Part shown: positions 9,601-17,377 of the stretch, piece after piece
How positions within the stretch are numbered: the stretch's first letter is position 1
Layout of the letters: each line of letters begins with the position of its first letter
NCBI RefSeq assembly: GCF_000497045.1
Contig: NW_015961970.1
Span: 434,802-498,801, forward strand
Reading direction: 5' to 3'
Length of the DNA: 64,000 bases
Source: Kalmanozyma brasiliensis GHG001
Lineage: Eukaryota; Basidiomycota; Ustilaginomycetes; Ustilaginales
Program-made: the position numbers and the translations under genes
The notes under the pieces: generated by a model
What the model was told of the DNA's origin: nothing
The model's database searches: none
The model's input: only the letters and a program-made list of their open reading frames with translations

Positions 9601-12298
9601 CATAGAACAGACCAGCACGACTCTCGCCTGCCTTGACCAAGGTGCTGCCTGATGGGAAGAACTTGATCTCGACTTCGTTCTCAAAGTCGGAGAGGTGGAA
9701 GGCGGAAGGCCCATGGCCAGCCATGGAGCTGTTGGTTCCCGTGACGCTGGATTCCTCTTCAGCCATGGCAGCATCCAGCATACTGAGCGAGCTAAACGCA
9801 GACTTGAATACAGATCGCTGCAGCGAGTCCTGAGCACCGATGTGCGGGCTGGCCTGGTAGCTTCCAGCGATGGGCGAGGTGGCGGCTTGCGCTAGGCCTA
9901 TACTTTTCGCGATGCAGTCCATGACCTCATTCTTGATGTCAAAGTGAGAGAGGCCAATGTTGGAGAAAGGATGGTCGCCGTCCAGGTCGTCGCCGTAGTG
10001 TAGCATGCCGTTGCTGCCACTACGTCGTGGGACAGGCGACACACCCGAGCGCGGACTGGTGCCGCTAGTGGACTCGTCCATTGGATGCGGCAATGGTCCA
10101 TGGAAAGGCTCAAGTTTCGAGACCGCACGAGGCTTCGCGCGCGGCGTCGGTTGAGCGGAGTGCAGATCGAAGCCGCTCGTGTGCCAGCCATCTTCGCTGA
10201 GACTGGCCATGCTGAGCAGGTCACCGGGTCCTACCATCGTGCGTGCCGTCGGTGTTTTCAGCGGTGGATCAGGATGGCCCCAGGGTGTTTTGGCTGTCGA
10301 GATGCGAGAGGGCGCTGCTTTCTTGGTGGTTTGCTTGGGGCTGGTCGTGAGTGGCGTCGGCTCTGCTGCGATCCTGACCTTGGGCTGAGCAGCACCACTG
10401 TCCCCGCCGTCACGGCCCGAACCTGGAACAGGCGTGACGCTGCGTTGAGCGGGGGAGGTCCAATCCTGAAAGTTGCGAAAGTAGTCGTCGTCCAATGTCG
10501 AGTCTCGTTTCGAGGTGGGCTGAGGCAGGAAGCGCTGACGCAGCTTGTCCATGCCACCCTTCTCGTAAAATTCGGAAGGAAGTGGGAAGCAAGCCAGATC
10601 GTTGATCGACTTTTCGGTGCGCATGACCTCCTTGGTGAGACCGAGGTACTTGTGGGCGGTGTGAAACGTGACGCGCGAGAGACGAGCAAGGATGACTTGC
10701 ACGATGTGCGCAGCTGCATTTGGGAACTTTTTGGTGAGACGCTTGAAAGCCTCGGCGGGGATGACGGCCAAAGTGGTGTCGACCGTGGCGCGTGCTACGG
10801 TTCCAGCGCCTTGGCGATGAAGATACTCTGTCTGAGGATTGATATGACCGTGAACACTGCTGCCCATTCCGCTGAAGGAGCCAGGCGTGGTGGGGCCACC
10901 CACGCCTTCGGGCAGTCCCTGCACGGAAGTAGCGCGTCCTCGGAAGTAGGGCGACTGTGACACACCTGGCAGGCTGGACGAGGGGGTGCCCGCCGGCGAA
11001 GGATTGTAGCCTGGTGCGAAATGCGAAAAGGGTGCTGTCGCCTGTGCTGGAGGCATTTGAAGGTCGGGCGCATGTCCCAAGGAAAGAGCGGTGCTGTCGT
11101 CGTGGACCTCGTGCGGATCCATCACGGTGCTCGTCTCGCCATCCTGGACCGTCACCGAGCCGGTGCCAGACGAAGCTGTCCTAGCATGGGAAGGTCTTGA
11201 TCCCGAGCGGGCGACTGGACCTCCTAGTCGTTCAACGGCACCCTCGGTCGACATGGCAGCAGGCACGTTGCGAAGAGCCGCCGCGTTGAGCTGAAGCTGA
11301 GCAGCGGTCTGCGCAGGTGGATTGAAAGCTGAGGAAAAGGGAGAGGTGGGAGCGGTAGCACTGTTACCGCGTCCGGGGTGTTGTCCTGCACTCGAGCCAT
11401 ATTGACGGTCCATTGCAGCATGAGCTGCTGCGTATTGTGGAGCAAATTGAGGGTCGTCGTCGCCGAAGGTGAGTTTGACGTCTTCCGTAAAGAGACTGAG
11501 GATGGTGAAGAGACTGCTGAGCGTGCCTCCACTCTCGACCTCGTTGAGCAGCTGGTATCCGCTATCATCTTCGTCCTCTGCTGCATCCTGTCCGACTGCA
11601 CTGGCGGTAGCTGAGGGCAAAGGAGCATAGACCTGAACATGGCCATCGATGACAATGTAGAAGGAAAAGTCGGTGTCGAGCGAGAGGCTGTCTCCGGCGA
11701 CGAGTCTGCGCGTCTGCAGATGGCGTGCAAGCTCGTGGAAGACAGGCTTCTCGAGGAAGCCAAAGATGCGAATGGCCTGTAGAAAGTCGTCGAGATAGTT
11801 GTGGAAGCTTCCTCGGTCATTGTCCCCGCCAGCTGATGCGACGTCCGGATTCAGGTTGAAGCCTTCGTCTCGAGTGATGGGCACCTCGCGAAGACGCTCG
11901 TACTTGTTGAGATGGCGATAGCGGAGCCAGATGAAGGCTGATACCAGTGAAGTCAAGAAGAGAAGAGCAAGAGATGGGAAATTGAGCTGCAATGTCAAGC
12001 TATAATGCAGGATGGTGTAGACCAAGCTGGGGACCGTGATCGTAGTGAAGGTTGCCAGGATGCGGATGAGGTTGAACGAGGCGAGCAAGACACGAAGCAA
12101 GCCGTCGAACAATGCGATGATCGGATTGCGGTCGTCTACGTATGGGGCCGCCGCTGCTGTGACCGTACTGGCCGCTGGTTGTGCGGCTGACGTGGCGAGA
12201 GCCGAAGCCAGTGTGCTCGAAGCATCTGTCGCAGCCGAGACCGCCGTTGAAGCGACCGACGACCACGAGGCCTGCGAAGCCCCTGGGACCTGCGACAT
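6668..12298 (-). CDS. NTE1: Lysophospholipase NTE1 (neuropathy target esterase family)
   Basis: A 1,876-residue ER membrane enzyme that deacylates phosphatidylcholine and lysophosphatidylcholine to glycerophosphocholine. Hydrophobic segments lie near residues 55-125. Cyclic-nucleotide-binding-like domains follow: one early (FLEKPVFHELARHL), one central (EIKFFPSGSTLVKAGES), and one before the catalytic part (VIYREDDPSDSFFIVINGRL). The patatin-like esterase domain has the oxyanion loop GGGARGCAHLG, the nucleophile Ser1577 in GGTSIGS, and the dyad Asp1695 in VDGGYVDNLP. The protein is about 200 residues longer than the yeast enzyme, owing to long Ser/Thr/Pro-rich linkers between the regulatory domains. 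The last 30 residues are an acidic run followed by a strongly basic Lys/Arg tail. The start ATG (12296-12298) is the natural one. No intron is apparent across 5.6 kb. Confidence 0.97.
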   Translation of the reverse strand: MSQVPGASQASWSSVASTAVSAATDASSTLASALATSAAQPAASTVTAAAAPYVDDRNPIIALFDGLLRVLLASFNLIRILATFTTITVPSLVYTILHYSLTLQLNFPSLALLFLTSLVSAFIWLRYRHLNKYERLREVPITRDEGFNLNPDVASAGGDNDRGSFHNYLDDFLQAIRIFGFLEKPVFHELARHLQTRRLVAGDSLSLDTDFSFYIVIDGHVQVYAPLPSATASAVGQDAAEDEDDSGYQLLNEVESGGTLSSLFTILSLFTEDVKLTFGDDDPQFAPQYAAAHAAMDRQYGSSAGQHPGRGNSATAPTSPFSSAFNPPAQTAAQLQLNAAALRNVPAAMSTEGAVERLGGPVARSGSRPSHARTASSGTGSVTVQDGETSTVMDPHEVHDDSTALSLGHAPDLQMPPAQATAPFSHFAPGYNPSPAGTPSSSLPGVSQSPYFRGRATSVQGLPEGVGGPTTPGSFSGMGSSVHGHINPQTEYLHRQGAGTVARATVDTTLAVIPAEAFKRLTKKFPNAAAHIVQVILARLSRVTFHTAHKYLGLTKEVMRTEKSINDLACFPLPSEFYEKGGMDKLRQRFLPQPTSKRDSTLDDDYFRNFQDWTSPAQRSVTPVPGSGRDGGDSGAAQPKVRIAAEPTPLTTSPKQTTKKAAPSRISTAKTPWGHPDPPLKTPTARTMVGPGDLLSMASLSEDGWHTSGFDLHSAQPTPRAKPRAVSKLEPFHGPLPHPMDESTSGTSPRSGVSPVPRRSGSNGMLHYGDDLDGDHPFSNIGLSHFDIKNEVMDCIAKSIGLAQAATSPIAGSYQASPHIGAQDSLQRSVFKSAFSSLSMLDAAMAEEESSVTGTNSSMAGHGPSAFHLSDFENEVEIKFFPSGSTLVKAGESRAGLFYVIDGFLDVLLPAETNELEEEQRSTPRKESKATKGRAGSKDGLAPSVAGQNRPGAPRKDVSSASLRTHDSDGTARDGGTRSRRGTDAERTHSNGDGSTSTLQRPILREGSTSSITYTNTTGLRKRPTESTKVGNALDGTGGGSGSNGVRKPSQSSAANGEAARRRPSEATTPKMPDFAKPSPRPPLSQQPLRANPPQQQNGHRAKDAKRSIFTVGRGGIAGYLSSLLGTASYVDITAKTDVYVGFLPAHALERIMERRPIVLLTLCKRLLSLLPPLILHIDSSLDWQQVNAGQVIYREDDPSDSFFIVINGRLRAITEKSNGIEVHNEYGQGDSVGELDVITNSRRRTTLHAIRDSELAKMPSTLFNAISVRHPAITIQISRIIARRVRTELIRSKQEGAALGAPIPGLPDLGRNNLNLKTVAIVPVTRQVPVIDFAAKLQSAFDDTIGGRAIFLDQSSVMGVLGRHAFSRMGKLKLAGWLADLEQKYRMVVYVVDTPVSSAWSQTSIRQADCVLMVGFGDEPAMGEYERLLMSVKTTARKELVLLHPERSVPPGSTREWLKNRPWLHAHHHVEMPGLSGSHAASAMASGGDPKAVKALRNLKQKLETSLQRYRKTKTPLSATGRPHHASDFARLARRLCGMSIGLVLGGGGARGCAHLGVIRALEERSIPIDMVGGTSIGSLVGGLYAREAEMVSTFGRAKRFAGRMASLWRFASDLTYPVVSYTTGHEFNRGVFKAIQETHIEDMWIPFFCNTTNITWSRMEVHTSGYAWRYIRGSMTLAGLIPPLVDDGNMLVDGGYVDNLPVTVMLAMGARSVFAVDVGSIDDTSPRAYGDTLSGWWVLLNRWNPWSDAGKIPSIPDIQGRLTYVSSVKTLEEAKKVKGCFYMRMPVEEFGTLAFGRFDMIYAKGYKAAVDLLDGWDAEGKLPSGTEREEFEDDEEEEEYTDEEGGLGGGKMRRKRKKRRTRKRAGISARRNSI

Positions 12299-12675
12299 GG
12301 GTCCAGCCGTTGCAAGGGATCACAACGTCACGATCTCGCTGGTGACAGTGATGATGGTGGTGATGGTCGAAGGAGAGTATTGTTGCTCAGCATTCAGGTT
12401 CAGGGTTCACCTCAAAGGCAGGATGATTCACTGGTCCGAGCGGCTGTCAAAAATCAAGACCGAGACCCCTTTCTGAATTGAGCCGAGGCAGCACACCGCT
12501 TTCTTTCGATTCAGCACGTTTCGCGATTTCAAAGCACAAAAAGAGCTTGAAGGGCTCGATCCTGCCAAACGTCGTCGCTGTGCATATGCAGCATGCATGC
12601 ATTTGGAGCTCAGCTCGGGTCGAAGCTTTGACACACCACTTCGTCAACGAGGCTCCTTTGTGATGTTCTGCATTG
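12299..12675. other. Intergenic, NTE1 promoter / lactate dehydrogenase 3' end
   Basis: 377 bp between two minus-strand genes. It must hold the NTE1 promoter and the 3' UTR of the lactate dehydrogenase gene. I see no gene, repeat or clear TATA element. Confidence 0.4.
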
Positions 12676-14344
12676 TCACAGACGACCCGACAGGTGCTTC
12701 GAGGCAAGATACGAGGCAATCGCAGGGCCGTAGAAGTCGACTCGTTCTACCATGTCCGGTGTCAGGTCGGCGATGGAAGCTGCACCGAGGAGCCTCATGC
12801 CTGTCAGCATCTCTTCCTCCAGGACTGCAATGGCGAAAAGTAGCAATCGATACTTGTCAGCGACTCTGTCATGACCCAAGGATGAAGGTGTAAGGAGGGT
12901 TGCGTCGAAACTTACTGCGAACGGTCTTGACAACGCCCAAATGACGATATGCTGCCTCTGCGAATACGAATGGACGTCCAAGAGCGACGGCTTTGGCACC
13001 AAGACACATTGCTTTGAGGATGTCTGTACCACGGCGGATGCCACCATCGATGAAGACATCGAGCTTCCCAAACACGTGAGAATGGTGCTGTCGCAATTCG
13101 TAGAGTAGATCCATCGGTGGTCGTGCGAAATCGAGCTGGCGGCCTCCATGATTCGACAGCACGATGCCTTGAACGCCGGCATCGATAGCAAGCAGAGCGT
13201 CACGAACGCTTTGAATACCTTTGAGCACAACGGGCTTGCCCTGAGCAGCCTCCTTGATCCACTTCAGATCATCCCAGTTGAGGTCGCGATCCATGCCAGC
13301 CGTCGAGGTGGCCGCAGATCCACGGCTGCTAGCTCCAGTCTCTTGCAGCCCATCCTGGTCGACCACAACCGAGGCCGATGCGTCTGCTTCGTCGATCCAA
13401 CGAGCCTCGTCCTCCGCCCAGTTCGGTATAGACTGAGCGTCTGCACGGATCTTGCGGTCCTTTTCACGGTTGCCAATCTGGGCTACGTCGACGGTGACAA
13501 AGACGGCGTGAGCGCCTTGCTCGACCGCCTGTTTGACCAATTGTGCCGAAGTAGCATGGTCGCGTTGCACATATAACTGTATAAAGTGGACACAGAATGC
13601 CAGATTCTCTTCCTTGGCCCGCTTCTGCAGATCGTGTATCGACGTTGCTGCGAATGTCGAGACCATATGTGGCAGCCGACACTGCGCCAATCCTTTTGTG
13701 AGATGCCAGTCGCAGTCTGGACCTGCCATGTGAGTGTTGCCGACCGCTGAGCCTATGATTGGAAGGGGATACGCTTTGCCAAACAGAGTGACAGAGGTGT
13801 CTACCTTGTCGACCCTTCTGAGCACGCGCGGATTGAAGTAGTAGCGCGAAAAGGCGAGCTGATTCGCATGCATGGTCGCTTCCGTGTCCGAACCGCCGGC
13901 GTAGAAGGCAGCAGCCAAGGGCGGCAGGACGGTGAGGGCAGCCTGCTCCATGTCTTGGATATTGACGATGTCTTTGAGCCGCGGAAGTCGTCTCCTTGCC
14001 AATGTGATCTGCTCGCTCTGCTGTTGCTGCGACTCGAGCAACTTCGCATCCGAATGTGAAACAAGGCGTTCGCGTTCCTTCTCGTCTATTGTTCCATCGC
14101 TGTTGGTCGGAAGTGTCAGCGCGCCCTTGTAGGAGCTTTGCGGTAGCTGCGACAGCACCGACGTCGAGTGAGCTGCCTTGAAGGCCTGAGTCGCATCTTT
14201 GCCGGCGTAGTTGAGGAGCAAGGTCTTGCCTCCCGGATGGCTGTCGAGGTATGAGGTGACGTCGTAGACTCCTCCTTCGATTACAAGCCAGGCGTCGGCT
14301 GCACTTGCATGGCGCTGCACTTCATTGACTGTTACTTGCGCCAT
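12676..14344 (-). CDS. CYB2: L-lactate dehydrogenase, flavocytochrome b2 type (two exons)
   Basis: Exons 14344-12916 and 12824-12676 join in frame into 525 residues. The family oxidises L-lactate to pyruvate and passes electrons through FMN and heme b2 to cytochrome c in the mitochondrial intermembrane space. Residues 1-80 are a cytochrome b5-type domain with heme ligands His36 (SHPGGK) and His59 (KAAHST). The rest is the FMN-dependent alpha-hydroxyacid oxidase barrel with VVLKGIQS, the active-site His399 in SNHGGRQLD, and IDGGIRRGTDI. After splicing, the C-terminus reads ILEEEMLTGMRLLGA, as expected for the family. The first ATG lies directly before the b5 domain, so no cleavable presequence is encoded downstream of an AUG. 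The frame stays open for at least 79 Arg-rich codons upstream, back to a GTG at 14581. The alternative is an unseen 5' exon. Confidence 0.93.
12825..12915 (-). other. Spliceosomal intron in the lactate dehydrogenase gene
   Basis: 91 nt, GTAAGT donor after CGCA and a TTCGCCATTGCAG acceptor, with GCTGACA as a likely branch site. Splicing restores the conserved ILEEEM segment. Reading through instead ends the protein 15 residues later with no family similarity. Confidence 0.92.
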
Positions 14345-14823
14345 CGCCTTGAGACTGGTCCGATGTGACCGAGACACAAGCTGGGGCGGGAAGGGATCGA
14401 GGTGGCGAATAAGGTTGAGAGGAGGTGATGCAAGGTTCCTCTCGACCAAAATGCGGGGTGCAAATGCGGGGTTAACGAGCTGCCATCGGCGACATCTCGG
14501 CGGGCAGGCCGGCGAGAAATTGACAGGATAAATCTCGTGAGGTCGCCGCGAGACCTCACGAGCGGGTCGAAACGAATTCACCGACTTGACTCAGAGACGG
14601 AGACCGGCAACTATGGTGGCTCAATCAGCATCAGTCTCGGAGGAGCCTGAGTGAAAGCAAGCCTGTCGACACAGAGAGCGAAGGCTAATAATGAACGCAT
14701 GTGTATTTACTTTTGTGTGGGATAGCGTTGGATGTGAAGTGGACTGCTGGTAGTGTGGGCAGGATCAGAGGTGAAGCTAGCCTCTTCTGCGGGGTGGAAA
14801 GTTAGAGCGAATCTTCGTCCTGC
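14345..14823. other. Intergenic, lactate dehydrogenase upstream / eIF3l 3' end
   Basis: 479 bp. The part nearest the lactate dehydrogenase ATG (14345-14581) is open in frame with that gene and encodes an Arg/Pro-rich stretch with few acidic residues. The rest shows no gene or clear control element. Confidence 0.4.
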
Positions 14824-16845
14824 TTAAGCAGCAAGTCCGGGCTGCTGCCCCTTGCTCGAACCCCACGGAGCAGCGGTCGCACCTGCTGCTGGCTTTGCGC
14901 CTGTCGCGCCCTGAGGTCGGTTGCCGCCTGCACTCCTACCGAATGCGCCGCTTCCGCCGGTCTTGGCACCGCCCGACCAGGTGCTCTTGCCCTTCTTGTC
15001 CTTGCCATCCTTGCCCTCGGCCGCCGCGGCAGCAGCCGCCTCGTCCTGCACCTGCTTGGTCACAATCGGCAAGGGCTTCGACTGGATGTTGCTCAGAACA
15101 TCGCTCATCCTCGTGCCGTTCCTGAGGAACCAGTCGCCGTACCTCCTGCCCACGCGGCTCTCGGCAATGTGCACCATGTTGGTGTCAATCACAAAGTCGA
15201 GGTCGCTCGTGTTGACCACCTCGCCCTCGAGCAGCGAGCCGGAGCTCCACTTGAGCGAGCGCGTTGAGTTCTTCATCACCATCATCATCTCGACGAGCTC
15301 CTCCTCGTCAATCTCGAGGAACGACGCCAGCTTGTCGGTGCCAAGCGTAGTGTAGAGGCGCAGGAACGATCGAACGTTTGCGTTCGACAGCTGAGTCTTG
15401 ACGTCGCTGAGGAAGACGCGGAGCTGGTGCTGCGTAGGATCAGGGAACGCCTTCTCCTTCCACTCGCCCAACGCCTCCTCGTCGTGGTACGGCGGCGAGT
15501 TGGCCGTGATGAACTTGGGACAGGCGTAAAGGAAGAGCTCCTCGAACGCAGCAACACCCTCGGAACCAGGCTTGGTCATCTTGTTGAACTGGTCGCCGTA
15601 CTTTTCGCGCATCTGCGTCTGGATGTTCTCGTCCAGACGCGTGGGGCAGAGGGCGCAGGCGGTGGAGAGCAGCGCGTACATGCGGTCGGCCGTCTTGTTG
15701 ATCTGGTCGTACTGGTACGAGCGCGTGTGGTACTGGCGCAGACGCATGATGAACACCAGGATGTGCGTGAAGCTCTTGATGCAGTCCGGGTAGCGACGCA
15801 GCATGAGGTAGGCGAAGCCGACGTAGTAGTAGGCGGTGACGTGGCAGGCGGTGACGCGGTTGATCAGGCCGGACTTCTTGTTGAGCTCAATGTGGTCGAG
15901 CATCTTGAGCGCGAGCGTGTAGTCGCCCAGCAGGACGTGGACACGAAGCAAGCCGATGATGGAGAAGTAGCCGAGCATGCGGTAGAGGGGCTTGGAGCCG
16001 AACTCGCCAGCCACCTCATCCGGGTCCTCGCCCTTGCTCGCTGCGACCAGCTGCTCGGTGATGCGCGACTTTTGAATGAGCGAGTAGAGCACGTTGAGCA
16101 CCGAGTAGCTGCTCCACACGCCACCGTCCTGCAGCAGCGCAATCTCGTCGTCCGACTTGTTCGACGCACGGTTGCGCCACTGCGAGAAGCTCTGGAACTG
16201 GTAGATGAACTCGTCGATGATGTCCCACAGCCACTGGGCGGGGAGCTCGAGCTGAACGGGCCCGTCGCTGTTGAGGACAAAGTTGAAAAAGTCGCAGTAG
16301 TTGTCATACGAGTGGAAGCGGTCCTCACCGTCTGGGCTGAGACGGGAGTAGACGTGTCGGTACCAGAGCTCGCGGTAGAGGGTGAGGAACTTCTGGTCGT
16401 CGTTGACAAGAGGCGCGATGGTCTCGGCCTCGGGCCACTCGGAACGGGCGTAGAACTTGTCGGTGAGTCGGTTCCAGGTGCCCTCGTACGCATTGCTGAT
16501 GTCCTGCACGTTGTTGTTCTGAACAGCCTGGTTGAAAAGGACGATGTATTTGCGGATCTGGTCGGGGACTGCGGCGAGGGCAGCGGCCTGAGCCTGCTGC
16601 TGGGCCTGGGCGTGAGCAGCGGCGAGAGCGGCAGCTTGTGCCTCGTCGACCTCGGCACCGGCCTCGCCGGCGAAGGGAGCAGAGTAGTCGCCTACGACGA
16701 GATCGACGTCGTCACCGAGCTCCTCCTCATCGCCAAACTCCTCCTCACCGCCGAAGAGCTGACGTTGCTGCTGCTGCTGGAAATGCTGCTGTTGGTTGAA
16801 AGCAGCGCCATTGGCCTGGCCCTGCTGAGATGGGTCGGTGGCCAT
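14824..16845 (-). CDS. eIF3l: Eukaryotic translation initiation factor 3 subunit L
   Basis: A 673-residue subunit of the eIF3 complex, which organises the 43S preinitiation complex on the small ribosomal subunit. The start is the ATG at 16843-16845 (MATDPSQQG). The open frame upstream to 17028 is leader. The N-terminal 100 residues are Gln/Ala/acidic low complexity (runs of Q, GGEEEFGDEEEL). The conserved body begins at VPDQIRKYIVLFNQAV and includes AQWLWDIIDEFIYQFQSF, LYRMLGYFSIIGLLRVH and the C-terminal PCI region (LRVFLSDVKTQLSNANVRSF). It ends in a Gly/Ala/Lys-rich tail. S. cerevisiae lacks this subunit while most filamentous fungi keep it. The TGTGC tandem repeat at 17007-17025 lies in its leader. 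Confidence 0.95.
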   Translation of the reverse strand: MATDPSQQGQANGAAFNQQQHFQQQQQRQLFGGEEEFGDEEELGDDVDLVVGDYSAPFAGEAGAEVDEAQAAALAAAHAQAQQQAQAAALAAVPDQIRKYIVLFNQAVQNNNVQDISNAYEGTWNRLTDKFYARSEWPEAETIAPLVNDDQKFLTLYRELWYRHVYSRLSPDGEDRFHSYDNYCDFFNFVLNSDGPVQLELPAQWLWDIIDEFIYQFQSFSQWRNRASNKSDDEIALLQDGGVWSSYSVLNVLYSLIQKSRITEQLVAASKGEDPDEVAGEFGSKPLYRMLGYFSIIGLLRVHVLLGDYTLALKMLDHIELNKKSGLINRVTACHVTAYYYVGFAYLMLRRYPDCIKSFTHILVFIMRLRQYHTRSYQYDQINKTADRMYALLSTACALCPTRLDENIQTQMREKYGDQFNKMTKPGSEGVAAFEELFLYACPKFITANSPPYHDEEALGEWKEKAFPDPTQHQLRVFLSDVKTQLSNANVRSFLRLYTTLGTDKLASFLEIDEEELVEMMMVMKNSTRSLKWSSGSLLEGEVVNTSDLDFVIDTNMVHIAESRVGRRYGDWFLRNGTRMSDVLSNIQSKPLPIVTKQVQDEAAAAAAAEGKDGKDKKGKSTWSGGAKTGGSGAFGRSAGGNRPQGATGAKPAAGATAAPWGSSKGQQPGLAA

Positions 16846-17377
16846 GATGTTGGTATGCGTAGTCGATGCAGAGCTTGTTTGAAAGGTCAAAACAAGCTTG
16901 CTGGGGTGTTGCGATGATGTGGTCGTCGTCGTAGAACAAGTGTACCAGATTTCAGAAACACCACGAAGAAGCAGACCAAGCTGGATATCAGTCTTCTTGA
17001 CTGCACGCTGTGCTGTGCTGTGCTGCACAATCTTCTCAGACCTCGAAAACGAAGAAAATTGGAAAGGCGCGTCGAGCTCTTCTTCGAATCAAGGGTCAAA
17101 GGGAACAGGATTTCAACCTAACCTTCACCCCAGTGCCTGGAGGCAATACAAGCAGTCAAGGCACAAATACAAATTTCGACACCTCGATACAAAGCGAACT
17201 CGTCCGGCAAGTCCAAGCTGGCCGCCTGCCCACCACTGGGAGCTGCTTTACGCTCGTCTGACCTTGTCACATGCCACTACACTGACGAGTCGCAGCGCCA
17301 TGACACGCTTTGAATTCAATAGCAACAAAGAAGGTTCTGTCGCATCGATCGCTGCTATCATGAGAAGAGTACGTGCG
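16846..17377. other. Intergenic, eIF3l leader and promoter
   Basis: 532 bp between the eIF3l start and the stop of the next minus-strand gene. It holds a short pentanucleotide repeat (GCTGT/TGTGC units) at 17007-17025 close to the presumed eIF3l transcription start. No gene seen. Confidence 0.4.

Noticed and set aside
15427..16917. 496-codon open frame antisense to eIF3l
   Set aside because: Shadow of the conserved eIF3l gene, with a Val/Leu/Glu-biased translation and no recognisable motif.
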